This document shows, piece after piece, positions 1 through 9,356 of a stretch of 53,375 nt of DNA; positions within the stretch are counted from its first letter, which is position 1; each line of letters opens with the position of its first letter. Source of the DNA: Candidatus Nanopelagicales bacterium (GTDB taxonomy: Bacteria > Actinomycetota > Actinomycetes > S36-B12 > UBA5976); contig JAURFT010000005.1 in the NCBI GenBank assembly GCA_030834185.1, positions 1 through 53,375 on the forward strand, written 5' to 3'. A model generated the notes under the pieces. It searched no databases. It saw only the letters and a program-made list of their open reading frames with translations, and was not told the origin of the DNA. Position numbers and translations under genes: made by a program.

Positions 1-73
1 CAGTTGTTCCAAATAGCACACTGGCAATAACTACAAACAGAAAACCAGATTTAGCCGCATTGGACCTGGTCAT
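1..73 (-). CDS. Membrane protein, N-terminal fragment (possibly DMT/EamA transporter), runs off the left edge
   Basis: The ORF track omits it because only 24 codons lie inside the window. The frame opens with ATG at 73 and reads [24 protein letters not shown], a short basic stretch followed by a hydrophobic helix. Its start overlaps the stop of the CNNM gene by an ATGA, so it is the last visible gene of this operon. The helix ending in LFGTT resembles the first helix of drug/metabolite-transporter (EamA) permeases, but 24 residues cannot prove a family. The era GTPase often found at this place in other Actinobacteria does not match. Confidence 0.55.
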   Translation of the reverse strand, partial: MTRSNAAKSGFLFVVIASVLFGTT

Positions 74-1362
74 TGATCGGCTGCTGCTTCGCTCTCAGTT
101 GATACTTGGCGTTCAGCTAAAACAGTTGCCACTCGATTTCGACGTCCAACACCAGATTCTGCAGTAAGTCGCCAGCCATCAATAACAGTAATTGATCCAG
201 GAATTGCAACTCGCTCTAGCATCAACGCCATTAGTCCTGCAACGGTATCAACCGCTTTTTCATCCTCATTTGAAAGGTTTAGATCAATTAAATTTGTGAA
301 GTCTTCAATATTCATTCTTGAAGAAACTCGATAAGAATCTTCATTTAGTTGCACAACTTCTGGTGCGTTACTGTCAAATTCATCTGAAATTTCTCCAACA
401 ATTTCTTCAATGATGTCTTCAATTGTAATTATTCCAGCTGTACCGCCATATTCATCAACTGCAATAGCGAGGTGAATTCTGGCAACTTGTAGTTCCTTAA
501 GCAATTCGTCAACCAACTTACTGTCTGGCACGAAATATGGAGGACGCATCAAACTTTCAACGCGTTCAGTGCTCTCTGAATCACGATGTTCAAATATGCG
601 CTTAATTAAATCCTTAACATAAACAACGCCTACAACATCATCGCCATCTTCACCAATAACTGGGATGCGACTAAATCCTGATCTAAGCGCAAGAGAGATC
701 GCTTGTCTTAAAGTTTTATCGCGCTCAATCCAGACCATCTCAGTTCTGGGCACCATTACTTCTCGAACATGGGTTTCGCCAAGATCAAAAACAGAGTGCA
801 GCATCTGAGCCTCATCATCTTCAATAACCTGATCTAATTCAGCGATATCTAGCAAGTCACGCAGATGAGATGTTGAAGCAAACGGACCTTGCCTAAATCC
901 TTTACCTGGCGTAATGGCATTGCCAAACAAAATAAGCACCGAGGTTAAAGGCGAAAGCACTTGTCCAAGCACTGCAATTGGTCTTGCAGATAGTAGTGAG
1001 ATTTTTTCTGCATGTTGTCTACCAAGAGTCGATGGAGCAACACCAATAAAGACATAACCAACAAATGTGAGCAGAATTACCACCCAGAACACACTTAAGG
1101 TCCTGTTTGTTTCAATCACTAGAGTTTCAGTAGCCAAAATTGTAGCTAGCACCGTAAGTGCTAATTGCAAGAAAACTAATCCATTTACAGCAGGTGCTGG
1201 TTTGCGAATTACTTTAACCAAGCGCTTTGCAGATTTGTTACCATCGTTAGCTTTATCTTCAATTAAGGTCAGTGAGGTTGAGTCAATTGCAGTGCGCAGC
1301 ATCGCTGCAACTCCGGCAAAGAAAAGCGTAATAACCACAGGGACAATTGAATATAGATTCAT
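70..1362 (-). CDS. CNNM/CorC-family transporter with CBS pair (HlyC-type 'hemolysin')
   Basis: Membrane protein of about 430 residues, probably exporting Mg2+ or another divalent cation. The N-terminal DUF21 region has about four hydrophobic segments (roughly residues 4-20, 57-78, 88-113 and 127-150). It is followed by the hallmark stretch [24 protein letters not shown], a CBS-domain pair (about 195-315) and a CorC_HlyC domain (about 335-415, near [23 protein letters not shown]). The ORF track starts at 1380. I prefer the ATG at 1362, which overlaps the ybeY stop as TAATG and gives the expected membrane start [11 protein letters not shown]. The older name hemolysin C is misleading; CNNM proteins are linked to Mg2+ homeostasis. 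The transported ion cannot be read from the sequence. Confidence 0.9.
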   Translation of the reverse strand: MNLYSIVPVVITLFFAGVAAMLRTAIDSTSLTLIEDKANDGNKSAKRLVKVIRKPAPAVNGLVFLQLALTVLATILATETLVIETNRTLSVFWVVILLTFVGYVFIGVAPSTLGRQHAEKISLLSARPIAVLGQVLSPLTSVLILFGNAITPGKGFRQGPFASTSHLRDLLDIAELDQVIEDDEAQMLHSVFDLGETHVREVMVPRTEMVWIERDKTLRQAISLALRSGFSRIPVIGEDGDDVVGVVYVKDLIKRIFEHRDSESTERVESLMRPPYFVPDSKLVDELLKELQVARIHLAIAVDEYGGTAGIITIEDIIEEIVGEISDEFDSNAPEVVQLNEDSYRVSSRMNIEDFTNLIDLNLSNEDEKAVDTVAGLMALMLERVAIPGSITVIDGWRLTAESGVGRRNRVATVLAERQVSTESEAAADQ

Positions 1363-1814
1363 TAGCTGATAGCGCCCCACTCGTCTAGGATTTTCTGCTG
1401 TAGGTCAAACATTTCTTTGTGCTCTATTTCGTCTGCATGATCAAACCCAAGCAGGTGCAATAAGCCATGAACCAATAATAAATCAATCTCTGCTATAACT
1501 GGCTTATTTGCCAAGCTTGCCTGTTCTAGCGCTACCTGTGGACAGATAACAATGTCTCCAAGCAGCGAGTCCGCAGCATTCTCTGAGTTATCACCAGGTC
1601 GCAGTTCATCCATTGGAAAACTCAGAACATCTGTTGGCCCTTCTTCACCCATCCAGCGTTTATTTAGTTCAGCAATTGAATCACGATCAACAAAAATAAT
1701 AGAGAGATCCGTTTGAGGATGAAGTTTCATTTTGGCAATAGTAAAAGCGGCTAAATTTGATATTTTCTCAATCGCCACATCAAAATCAGTTTCATTTAAA
1801 ACTTCAACTGTCAT
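1362..1814 (-). CDS. ybeY: Endoribonuclease YbeY (rRNA maturation / ribosome quality control)
   Basis: Protein of 150 residues, normal length for YbeY, a zinc-dependent single-strand endoribonuclease acting in 16S rRNA 3'-end maturation and 70S quality control. The zinc site is visible as HGLLHLLGFDH (His116, His120, His126), and the family block TDVLSFPMDE lies near residues 61-70. The ATG at 1814 is two bases from the phoH stop. The TAA overlaps the next ATG, so phoH, ybeY and the CNNM gene are almost certainly cotranscribed. The phoH-ybeY pair is conserved in most bacteria. Confidence 0.97.
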   Translation of the reverse strand: MTVEVLNETDFDVAIEKISNLAAFTIAKMKLHPQTDLSIIFVDRDSIAELNKRWMGEEGPTDVLSFPMDELRPGDNSENAADSLLGDIVICPQVALEQASLANKPVIAEIDLLLVHGLLHLLGFDHADEIEHKEMFDLQQKILDEWGAIS

Positions 1815-1816
1815 GA

Positions 1817-2848
1817 TTAATTGCTGTCCTTGGGATTCAAATTGCGGCGCTCATCATATGCGCTGTAGGCATCAACAATTTTTGCAACTAATTTGTGTCT
1901 CACCACATCGGTAGATGAAAGATTGCAAAATGCCACATCGTCTACGCCTTGAAGTATTTGTTTAACTACCTGAAGTCCTGAGCTCGTACCACGAGGAAGA
2001 TCAACTTGAGTCACATCTCCTGTAATCACCATCGTAGATCCAAAACCTAATCGAGTTAAAAACATCTTCATTTGTTCAGGAGAGGTGTTTTGTGCTTCAT
2101 CTAAAATTATGAAGGCATCATTTAACGTTCGTCCACGCATGTAAGCAAGTGGCGCAACTTCGATAGTCCCAGAAGTCATTAATCGCGGAATTTTCTCCGG
2201 TTCAATCATGTCATGCAGCGCGTCGTAAAGTGGACGCAAATATGGATCGATTTTTTCGGACAAGGTGCCAGGTAGAAATCCCAATCGCTCTCCTGCCTCA
2301 ACCGCAGGACGGGTTAAAACTATTCGATTGATTCGTTTCTCTTGCAAAGCCTGAACAGCTTTTGCAACTGCTAAATATGTCTTGCCCGTTCCTGCAGGTC
2401 CTATTCCAAAAACAATAGTGTGCTGATCAATTGCATCTACATAGCGTTTTTGATTCAAGGTTTTTGCACGAATTGATTTGCCACGATTTGAAAGAATGTT
2501 TGCAGTTAAAACTTCATGAGGCCGCACATCTGATTTTTCTCGCAACCACGAAATAGACCGCTCAACAGCTTCAGGAGTTAGTCCTTGGCCAGTTCGAAGC
2601 ACTGTTAGCATTTCGCTAATCAAGTTTTCAATTAAGCCAATCGATTCAGCATCGCCGCTCAATTGAATTTCATTCCCACGAGCAGTTATTCGAGTTGTTG
2701 GAAATTGCTGTTCAATGACTTTAAGAAGTTCATCGCCAGCGCCAAGCACGCCAATCATCTGAAATGCTGGTGGTATCACAATCACCGATTTGATTGGTGC
2801 TATCGGTTCAGTTGCGCCCAGTTGGGCCTCCTTGTTGCTAGTAGCCAA
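1817..2848 (-). CDS. phoH: PhoH-like ATPase
   Basis: Cytoplasmic P-loop ATPase of 343 residues. The Walker A motif GPAGTGKT is near residues 150-157 and Walker B (FIILDEAQN) near 246-254, preceded by an N-terminal KH-like segment of the YbeZ type. YbeZ/PhoH-like proteins partner YbeY and are thought to act on RNA. The ORF begins with TTG and lacks a good Shine-Dalgarno there. A perfect AAGGAGG lies inside the first codons, five bases before a CTG, so the true start may be a few residues later; the domain content is unaffected. It lies 9 bp after the HIT gene and 2 bp before ybeY. Confidence 0.94.
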   Translation of the reverse strand: MATSNKEAQLGATEPIAPIKSVIVIPPAFQMIGVLGAGDELLKVIEQQFPTTRITARGNEIQLSGDAESIGLIENLISEMLTVLRTGQGLTPEAVERSISWLREKSDVRPHEVLTANILSNRGKSIRAKTLNQKRYVDAIDQHTIVFGIGPAGTGKTYLAVAKAVQALQEKRINRIVLTRPAVEAGERLGFLPGTLSEKIDPYLRPLYDALHDMIEPEKIPRLMTSGTIEVAPLAYMRGRTLNDAFIILDEAQNTSPEQMKMFLTRLGFGSTMVITGDVTQVDLPRGTSSGLQVVKQILQGVDDVAFCNLSSTDVVRHKLVAKIVDAYSAYDERRNLNPKDSN

Positions 2849-2857
2849 GGATACGGC

Positions 2858-3205
2858 CTAACCAGGTGGCCATTGCAGGGAACGCCCACCGAGTAGGTGG
2901 CCATGAGCGTGAAACACCGTTTGGCCAGCATCAGCCCCGGTGTTAAATACCAAGCGATATCCAGTGTCGCTGATCTTACTTAACTCGGCTGCTTGTCTTG
3001 CCAATTGCATGACAGCTTGCAGATCAGCTGCTGATGTGGCAAGTTCCCCTACATTTTCAAAGTGCTGCTTTGGGATAATCAAAAGGTGAATTGACGCTTG
3101 TGGATTAATGTCAGCAAAAGCAACTGCGCCATCGTTTTGGGCTATCAGCTCGACTTGGATCTCTCCGGTTGCAAACTTACAAAACAAGCAACTTGTTTCA
3201 GCCAT
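2858..3205 (-). CDS. HIT-family nucleotide hydrolase/transferase (HINT-like)
   Basis: Compact protein of 115 residues with the histidine triad HAHGH (His99, His101, His103) followed by LLGGRSLQWPPG, the usual C-terminus of HINT-branch proteins. Two N-terminal cysteines (CLFC, residues 6-9) and HLLIIPKQHFENVGEL also fit the family. HIT proteins hydrolyse adenosine phosphoramidates or related AMP conjugates; the natural substrate is not predictable. The ATG at 3205 overlaps the rsmE stop by 8 bp, which indicates cotranscription from hrcA to the left. Confidence 0.93.
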   Translation of the reverse strand: MAETSCLFCKFATGEIQVELIAQNDGAVAFADINPQASIHLLIIPKQHFENVGELATSAADLQAVMQLARQAAELSKISDTGYRLVFNTGADAGQTVFHAHGHLLGGRSLQWPPG

Positions 3206-3917
3206 TTCCCCACCTTCTCGATTTTGCTAATACCGCAGCTGCAGCTGCAATGCCAGCATGTCGGCTTCGCAAAATAGATTCTCCCATTCGAGCCTCAATC
3301 CCGCCAAGTTTTTGTAGCTGTTCTCGCTCGGAGTCAGTGATTGACCCCTCCGGGCCAATGACAATTAGGACATTTGCGGCGATCTGATTTGGTATTGCAG
3401 TTAGCGCCTCTTCATGCATCACAATTATTTGATCAAACTTGCCAGCAAGTTCAGAAACATCGTTAATTAGATCTTGAACTACTGGAAACCAAACTCGTCT
3501 TGCTTGGGCTGCAGCTGCATCAGCAGTTTGTTGCCACTTTTTCACACCTGTAATTTTTTTATCTTCATTCCAATTTGAAATGCATCTGGCTGCCTGCCAT
3601 GGATAAATCTCATCAACCCCAACTTCAACCATAAGCTCTACCGCATCTAAAGCGCGGTCACCTTTTGGCAAAGCTTGTAACACCGAGATCTTCGGTGTTG
3701 GTTGGGGGTGAAAGTTGTGATCATTTAATTCAAATTTGAGCTCAGATTTAGATACAACTTCACTCACAACGCCAATTGCTGAGTTGCCAACACCATCAGT
3801 AAAGCGAACTTGTTCGCCAACGCGCAAACGCAGCGCAGCTGCGGCATGTCGACCAGCATCCCCAGAAAGCGTCAAATTAGAAGCTGGAATTGAATCAACC
3901 TTAAATAAGTGGAGCAT
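3198..3917 (-). CDS. rsmE: 16S rRNA (uracil1498-N3)-methyltransferase RsmE
   Basis: SPOUT methyltransferase of 239 residues that methylates N3 of U1498 in 16S rRNA using SAM. It has an N-terminal PUA-like part (to about residue 70) and a C-terminal trefoil-knot domain with VIGPEGSITDSERE and MGESILRSRHAGIAAAAAV. In the last motif many relatives have LRTETA; here it reads LRSRHAG, a modest change in the SAM-binding loop. TAATG joins its start to the dnaJ stop. dnaJ-rsmE-HIT-phoH is a common arrangement in Gram-positive bacteria. Confidence 0.96.
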   Translation of the reverse strand: MLHLFKVDSIPASNLTLSGDAGRHAAAALRLRVGEQVRFTDGVGNSAIGVVSEVVSKSELKFELNDHNFHPQPTPKISVLQALPKGDRALDAVELMVEVGVDEIYPWQAARCISNWNEDKKITGVKKWQQTADAAAAQARRVWFPVVQDLINDVSELAGKFDQIIVMHEEALTAIPNQIAANVLIVIGPEGSITDSEREQLQKLGGIEARMGESILRSRHAGIAAAAAVLAKSRRWGNG

Positions 3918-5035
3918 TACTTGCCGAACGCATCTTTCAATTTAGCAAAAAATCCATCGTTTTGTAAATCAGTAGTTACATTTGCCGTTGGCACTTCTTC
4001 GCCTCTAAGTTTTGCTAGTTCTTCAAGCAGTTTCTTTTGTTTTGCATCAACTTCTTTTGGCACCTCAACCATTACATGCACTAATAAATCTCCTCGGCCA
4101 GAACCACGAAGATGCGTTGAGCCAAGTGATTTAACCGAAAGCACAGTGCCTGGCTGAATTCCCGCTGGAACTTTTAAATTTTTATTGCCATCAAGAGTAG
4201 GAATAGAAACTGAGCATCCTAAAGTTGCAGCTGTAAATGCGATAGTGATTTGCAGGTGCAAATCATCTCCACTTCGCTTTAAAGATGTATGTTCATTAAC
4301 CACAATCTCAACATACAAATCTCCCGCTGGTCCGCCCCATGCGCCTACTTCACTTTGCGCTGCCAGCTTTAATCGCAGTCCAGTATCAACACCACCTGGC
4401 ACGATTACTTTTACATTTCGTCGTGTTCTAACTCGGCCTTCGCCAGAGCATTCAGTGCATGGATGTTCAATAACATTTCCAAAGCCAGCACATTGCGGAC
4501 ATGCCCGTGTGGTGCGGACATCACCTAAAAATGAGCGCTGCACAGAACTTACTTCACCGCGACCTTTACACATAGCGCATTGAACTAATTCTGATCCGCT
4601 CGCTGATCCAGTTGCATCACACGACTTACATGCAACTGCGGTATCAACTGTTATTTCTTTCTCAACTCCAAAAACTGCCTCAGATAAATCAATGCGCAAT
4701 CGAATAAGTGCATCTTGCCCACGAGTCATGCGAGCGCGTGGCCCGCGCTGATTGCCAGCACCGCCAAAAAAAGCATTTACAAAATCACCTAGATCAAACC
4801 CATTAGCGCCATAGCCACCAAACTCATCAGCACCACCACGATCATATTTTGCGCGCTGTTGGTCATCACTTAATACTTCATAAGCTGCAGTTACTTGTTT
4901 GAATCGCTCCTGCGCTGATTGATCAGGGTTCACGTCTGGATGCAGCTCACGAGCTAGCTTTCGATACGCTTTTTTGATCTCATCAGCAGTGGCTGTTTTC
5001 CCCACGCCAAGAACTCCATACAGATCAGTTGCCAT
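3917..5035 (-). CDS. dnaJ: Chaperone DnaJ (Hsp40), HrcA-linked copy
   Basis: Type I J-domain cochaperone of 372 residues that delivers substrates to DnaK and stimulates its ATPase. The J domain covers residues 1-65 with the HPD tripeptide at 32-34. It is followed by a Gly/Phe-rich linker (FGGYGANGFDLGDF), four zinc-binding repeats (CKSCDATG, CAMCKGRG, CPQCAGFG, CTECSGEG; about 130-205) and a C-terminal substrate domain. The second and third of the two Cys pairs keep all zinc ligands. It follows hrcA by 8 bp, so it is probably under HrcA/CIRCE control. This position matches the actinobacterial dnaJ2 copy rather than the dnaK-grpE-dnaJ copy. Confidence 0.97.
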   Translation of the reverse strand: MATDLYGVLGVGKTATADEIKKAYRKLARELHPDVNPDQSAQERFKQVTAAYEVLSDDQQRAKYDRGGADEFGGYGANGFDLGDFVNAFFGGAGNQRGPRARMTRGQDALIRLRIDLSEAVFGVEKEITVDTAVACKSCDATGSASGSELVQCAMCKGRGEVSSVQRSFLGDVRTTRACPQCAGFGNVIEHPCTECSGEGRVRTRRNVKVIVPGGVDTGLRLKLAAQSEVGAWGGPAGDLYVEIVVNEHTSLKRSGDDLHLQITIAFTAATLGCSVSIPTLDGNKNLKVPAGIQPGTVLSVKSLGSTHLRGSGRGDLLVHVMVEVPKEVDAKQKKLLEELAKLRGEEVPTANVTTDLQNDGFFAKLKDAFGK

Positions 5036-5043
5036 TTTTGCCT

Positions 5044-6057
5044 TTACTTCCCTGCCAATATTGAGCCAACATACGTTGAAACTGCCAGCACCGCACCCAT
5101 GGTGGTTGGGTAATCCATATGCGTGGGTCCAACCACACCTAATCGAGCAACGGTATTTTCACCAATTTGATAACCACTAGTTATAACTGACGCAGCTTCT
5201 AATCCACTTGGATTTTCAATTCCAATTTTTACAGTCATATCAGGCGCAACCGCTTCGCCTATTAGTCTAAGCAGCACAACTTGCTCTTCGAGTGCTTCTA
5301 ACATCGGCCGAATAGTCGATTGATATTCATTTGCGTATCTAGCCAGATTGGCAGTGCCGCCAATTACAACTCGCTCTTCTTCTTCGCGATCTGAAAGATC
5401 AACTAAGACATCCATGATTGTGTCTGCAAAATCTCGATTTGATTCTGAGAAATGAGCTGAGATATTTTGGCGTTGTTTTTGGAAGTCTGAAAGATAAACA
5501 CCAATTAATGCAGCATTCATTTTTTGTCTCATCTCTGAAATTTCTAGATCACTAATTTCAATCGGACAATCCAAGTAGCGTTGCTCAACTCTGCCTGATT
5601 CGGTCACTAAAACTAATAAAAGTTTGCGATCTGTTACTTTCACAATCTCCACATGGCGAATCGCAGCTTTGCTTAACGAGGGATACTGCACAATGGCTGC
5701 TTGTTTAGTTAGCTGAGATAAAACTTTGGTGGTTCTATTCATAACATCATCAAGGTCAGCAGCCCCGTCGAGGAAATTCATAATTGCACGCTGCTCAGCA
5801 TTTGATAGCGGCTTAACGGTGCTTAGTTGGTCAACAAATAATCGATAACCTAATGAAGTTGGAATTCTGCCAGCGCTGGTATGCGGCTGCTCCAAATATC
5901 CCTCATGCTCTAGCGCCGCCATATCGTTTCTAATTGTGGCCGGCGAAACACCCAGATCATGCCGCTCCGAAAGCACTCGGGATCCAACTGGCTCATGCGT
6001 AGCTATGTAATTTTCAATAATTGCCCGCAGCACCTGCAGTTTGCGATCATCTGACAT
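5044..6057 (-). CDS. hrcA: Heat-inducible transcription repressor HrcA
   Basis: Repressor of 337 residues, the usual length. The N-terminal winged helix (about 1-85) contains VGSRVLSERHDLGVSPATIRNDMAALEHEGYLEQPHTSAGRIPT, the classical HrcA DNA-binding block. A GAF-like dimerisation domain follows, including AVIQYPSLSKAAIRHVEIV. HrcA represses class I heat-shock genes by binding CIRCE. An ATG with an upstream AAAGGGGGT ribosome-binding site sets the start. A CIRCE element lies just in front (6072-6098), so autoregulation is expected. Confidence 0.97.
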   Translation of the reverse strand: MSDDRKLQVLRAIIENYIATHEPVGSRVLSERHDLGVSPATIRNDMAALEHEGYLEQPHTSAGRIPTSLGYRLFVDQLSTVKPLSNAEQRAIMNFLDGAADLDDVMNRTTKVLSQLTKQAAIVQYPSLSKAAIRHVEIVKVTDRKLLLVLVTESGRVEQRYLDCPIEISDLEISEMRQKMNAALIGVYLSDFQKQRQNISAHFSESNRDFADTIMDVLVDLSDREEEERVVIGGTANLARYANEYQSTIRPMLEALEEQVVLLRLIGEAVAPDMTVKIGIENPSGLEAASVITSGYQIGENTVARLGVVGPTHMDYPTTMGAVLAVSTYVGSILAGK

Positions 6058-6071
6058 CGGACCCCCTTTCC

Positions 6072-6098
6072 TTAGCAGAATTGTAGGTCGAGTGCTAA
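6072..6098 (-). promoter_or_regulatory. CIRCE operator (one degenerate arm) before hrcA
   Basis: On the minus strand it reads TTAGCACTC, nine spacer bases (GACCTACAA), then TTCTGCTAA. The first arm matches the CIRCE consensus TTAGCACTC 9/9; the second matches GAGTGCTAA 6/9. The nine-base spacing is exact. It sits 15 bp before the hrcA ATG, directly upstream of the ribosome-binding site, in the 49-bp hemW-hrcA gap. This implies an internal heat-shock promoter in or at the end of hemW. Confidence 0.88.
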
Positions 6099-6106
6099 AA
6101 ACCGGC

Positions 6107-7303
6107 TCATCGCAGAATTTCAGCCGTAACTCGGTCCGCCATCAGCCGCCCGGCAGTAGTGAGCACTAATTGCCCCTGCGCCAGCGCACTGGGCTCGATC
6201 CACCCTGCAGCCTGTAACTCAGCTAGATCTGTTGCTGCTGGCAGCAGCGAGACCGGCAGCCCCTTGCGCTGCCTGATCCCGAGCATCACCTGTTCATCAA
6301 ATTGCTGAGCAGTGCTAAGCAGCTCCTGGCCTGCTGCAGGTGAATGGCCTGCCGTTAACAACTGCGCCCAGGTCGCTGGATGCCTCTCATTCCACCACCT
6401 AAGGCCGCCAATATGACTATGCGCACCAGCGCCTGCGCCCCACCAGTTCGCGCTATCCCAATACAGCTGGTTGTGTCGGCAAGCGGCGCCAGCCACACCC
6501 CAGTTTGAAATTTCATACCAGTGAAAATTACGTTGGTTTAAAAATTCTTCTGCCTGTAAATATCTGGCAGCTGCAATGTCATCATCGGGCATTGGTATCT
6601 CACCGCGATTAACTTGGTTTGCAAATTTAGTGCCAGCTTCAACGATTAAGGCATAAGCTGAAATGTGGTTGATTGGTAAAGCAGTTGCAGTTGTTAGCGA
6701 ATCCAGCCAGTCTTGATCTAATTCTCCTGGTGTGCCATAAATTAAATCCAAACTAATATCTCGAAAACCAACTTCAGCAGCAGTTAGCACTGCAGAGCTC
6801 ACCGCGCTGGGATTATGGGTGCGATCTAATAGTTGTAACACTTTGGAAGCTGAGCTTTGCATGCCAAATGAGATTCGATTAATTCCAATATCTAAATACT
6901 GAGCTAATGAACTTTTGGTAACTGAATCTGGATTAGCTTCAATTGTAATTTCAATATCAGCTGCAAAATGATTTGATATGTTCCTAAATACTTTTTCAAA
7001 ATCAGCTGCTGGTAATAATGAAGGGGTGCCGCCGCCAATAAAAATTGTTTGAATCGTTGGAAATCCACCCAACACTTTTTTTGCAAGTTGTAGCTCAGTT
7101 GTGATTTGCGCTGACCAGTCAGATTGACTAAAGCCGCCTAGCTCGGTTGCGGTGTAGGTGTTAAAGTCGCAGTACCCGCAACGCTTTGCACAAAATGGCA
7201 CATGCAGATATAGCCCAAAGGTTTTTGAAGCTAAAGATTGCAGCGCAGTTGCCGGCAGCTCACCTGTCAAAGGCGGTTTAACTCCATCAGGTTGTTTTGG
7301 CAC
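6107..7303 (-). CDS. hemW: Radical SAM haem chaperone HemW
   Basis: Radical SAM protein of about 398 residues. The cluster motif HVPFCAKRCGYCDFNTYTATELGG carries CxxxCxxC plus the extra HemW cysteine-aromatic signature, and IFIGGGTPSLL follows. HemW is related to coproporphyrinogen oxidase HemN but works as a haem chaperone; older annotations call it oxygen-independent coproporphyrinogen III oxidase. The ORF track opens at a TTG (7324). I prefer the GTG at 7303, giving (M)PKQPDG, which matches the MP-x-LPDG type start of other actinobacterial HemW proteins. It also limits overlap with the acyl-CoA synthetase relic, whose stop lies at 7287-7289. Confidence 0.93.
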   Translation of the reverse strand: MPKQPDGVKPPLTGELPATALQSLASKTFGLYLHVPFCAKRCGYCDFNTYTATELGGFSQSDWSAQITTELQLAKKVLGGFPTIQTIFIGGGTPSLLPAADFEKVFRNISNHFAADIEITIEANPDSVTKSSLAQYLDIGINRISFGMQSSASKVLQLLDRTHNPSAVSSAVLTAAEVGFRDISLDLIYGTPGELDQDWLDSLTTATALPINHISAYALIVEAGTKFANQVNRGEIPMPDDDIAAARYLQAEEFLNQRNFHWYEISNWGVAGAACRHNQLYWDSANWWGAGAGAHSHIGGLRWWNERHPATWAQLLTAGHSPAAGQELLSTAQQFDEQVMLGIRQRKGLPVSLLPAATDLAELQAAGWIEPSALAQGQLVLTTAGRLMADRVTAEILR

Positions 7304-7436
7304 TCTCAGAGTAAATACCATCAACTAGGTCTTGGTACTTCTGCATGACCCGGGAGCGTCGCAGTTTCAGGCTAGGAGTGAGTTCAGTTGCAGCAATAGC
7401 TAAATCATTTAGCAATACTCGGAATTGTTTGACCTG
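7287..7436 (-). pseudogene. C-terminal relic of a long-chain acyl-CoA synthetase (AMP-binding family)
   Basis: Not in the ORF track. The spacer between lepA and hemW keeps an open minus-strand frame of 49 codons: QVKQFRVLLNDLAIAATEL, then TPSLKLRRSRVMQKYQDLVDG and IYSESAKTT-stop. ELTPSLKLRR...KY is the characteristic C-terminus of FadD-type acyl-CoA synthetases (typically GELTPTLKLRR...EKY). A TAG at 7437-7439 closes the frame upstream, and only 28 bp remain before the lepA stop, so the rest of the roughly 600-codon gene is gone. In other Actinobacteria such a ligase gene sits between lepA and hemW, which fits a local deletion. It has no start codon of its own. Confidence 0.82.
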
Positions 7437-7467
7437 CTACTTGAGATTTAGATCACCTGTGGCTTAA

Positions 7468-9348
7468 CTAATTTTTTGCAGTTTTTGCATCACCATTGCT
7501 TGTTGCTAACGCGGCGATAAAGGCCTCTTGGGGTACCTCGACTCGACCCACCATCTTCATGCGCTTCTTGCCCTCTTTTTGCTTTTCCAGCAATTTTCGC
7601 TTTCGAGTGATATCGCCGCCGTAGCATTTAGCAAGCACGTCCTTACGAATCGCACGAATTGTTTCGCGAGCAATAATGCGTGCGCCAATTGCAGCTTGAA
7701 TTGGCACTTCAAATTGTTGCCGAGGAATCAACTCTCGCAATTTGCTGGCCATCTGCACGCCGTAGGCGTAAGCCTTATCTTTATGCACAATTGCTGAGAA
7801 GGCATCAACTGGTTCACCATGTAGCAAAATATCAACTTTCACCAAATCAGCTGATTTCTCAGTTGTAAATTCATAATCCAGCGAGGCGTAACCTCGAGTT
7901 CTGGACTTTAGTGAATCAAAGAAATCAAATGCAATTTCAGCAAGTGGCAATTCGTAACGCATCTCGACACGATCTTCAGAAAGGTAATCCATTCCCAACA
8001 AATTGCCACGCCGAGATTGGCACAGCTCCATGATCGCCCCGATAAATTCAGAAGGAGAGATAACAGTTGCCCGAACCATAGGTTCAAACACCAAGCCAAC
8101 TTTGCCATTTGGATACTCGCTTGGATTTGTCACTATCAACTCGCTGCCATCGTCCATCTGAACTCGATAAATTACGTTTGGTGCAGTTGAGATTAAATCT
8201 AAATTGAACTCGCGCGATAACCGCTCACGCACAATTTCTAAGTGAAGCAAGCCCAAAAATCCGCACCGAAAACCAAATCCCAGTGCTGCTGAAGTTTCAG
8301 GTTCATAACCTAAAGCTGCATCATTTAATTTCAATCGATCCAGCGCATCGCGCAGAGCTGGGTAATCAGAACCATCCATTGGGTAAAGTCCAGAGAACAC
8401 CATTGGCTTAGGCTCTTGATAACCACCAAGTGAGTGAGTTGCAGGCTTGTTCAATAACGTAACCGTGTCGCCAACTTTTGATTGCCGGACATCTTTCACG
8501 CCAGTAATTAGATAGCCCACCTCGCCTGCAACTAATCCTTCGGCGACAGTTGGCTCTGGTGATATCACTCCTACCTCTAGCAATTCATGGGCTTCATGAG
8601 TAGACATCATTAAAATACGTTCGCGCGATTTAATTGCGCCATCAACTACTCGAACATAAGTTACAACGCCGCGATAAATGTCATAAACTGAATCGAAAAT
8701 TAACGCGCGTGCTGGCGCATCTGGATCACCTTTAGGTGCTGGTACTAATTCCACAATTGAGTGCAATAAATCTGCAACACCTTCTCCAGTTTTTGCACTT
8801 ACACGCAGCACATCAGCTGGATCACAGCCAATAATTTTTGCTATCTCTTGTGCATATTTTTCAGGCTGCGCACTTGGTAGATCAATTTTATTCAGCACTG
8901 GAATTATCTGCATGTCATTTGCTAATGCTAAATACAAATTTGCCAGCGTCTGCGCTTCGATTCCTTGCGCTGCATCTACAAGTAATACCGCACCTTCGCA
9001 GGCAGCCAATGATCTTGAAACTTCATAAGTGAAATCCACATGTCCTGGCGTATCGATCATGTTCAACACATAATCCACGCCATCGCGACCAACCCATGGC
9101 AGTCGAACTGCTTGAGATTTAATAGTGATGCCGCGTTCGCGTTCAATATCCATTCGATCCAAATACTGCTCACGCATCTGCCGCGCTTCAACAACTCCAG
9201 TTAGCTGCAGCATCCGATCGGCCAGCGTGGACTTGCCATGGTCGATATGGGCGATGATGCTGAAATTGCGCAGCACCGCCTGCTTGGTCGCCCCTGGCTT
9301 TGGATTAGTCACGGGGCGAATATTGGCATGGATTGGCTTCAGATACAC
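7468..9348 (-). CDS. lepA: Elongation factor 4 (LepA), ribosome-associated GTPase
   Basis: Translational GTPase of about 626 residues. G1 AHIDHGKST, switch RGITIKS, G3 DTPGHVDF and G4 NKIDLPSA are all present, followed by the EF-G-like domains II, III and V and the LepA-specific C-terminal domain (ending near [23 protein letters not shown]). It acts on stalled or immature ribosomes. The start is GTG at 9348 with AAGG five bases upstream; a second GTG at 9312 is also possible. It is divergent from rpsT, with two hairpins in the 79-bp spacer. Confidence 0.97.
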   Translation of the reverse strand: MYLKPIHANIRPVTNPKPGATKQAVLRNFSIIAHIDHGKSTLADRMLQLTGVVEARQMREQYLDRMDIERERGITIKSQAVRLPWVGRDGVDYVLNMIDTPGHVDFTYEVSRSLAACEGAVLLVDAAQGIEAQTLANLYLALANDMQIIPVLNKIDLPSAQPEKYAQEIAKIIGCDPADVLRVSAKTGEGVADLLHSIVELVPAPKGDPDAPARALIFDSVYDIYRGVVTYVRVVDGAIKSRERILMMSTHEAHELLEVGVISPEPTVAEGLVAGEVGYLITGVKDVRQSKVGDTVTLLNKPATHSLGGYQEPKPMVFSGLYPMDGSDYPALRDALDRLKLNDAALGYEPETSAALGFGFRCGFLGLLHLEIVRERLSREFNLDLISTAPNVIYRVQMDDGSELIVTNPSEYPNGKVGLVFEPMVRATVISPSEFIGAIMELCQSRRGNLLGMDYLSEDRVEMRYELPLAEIAFDFFDSLKSRTRGYASLDYEFTTEKSADLVKVDILLHGEPVDAFSAIVHKDKAYAYGVQMASKLRELIPRQQFEVPIQAAIGARIIARETIRAIRKDVLAKCYGGDITRKRKLLEKQKEGKKRMKMVGRVEVPQEAFIAALATSNGDAKTAKN

Positions 9349-9356
9349 TGCGCCTT

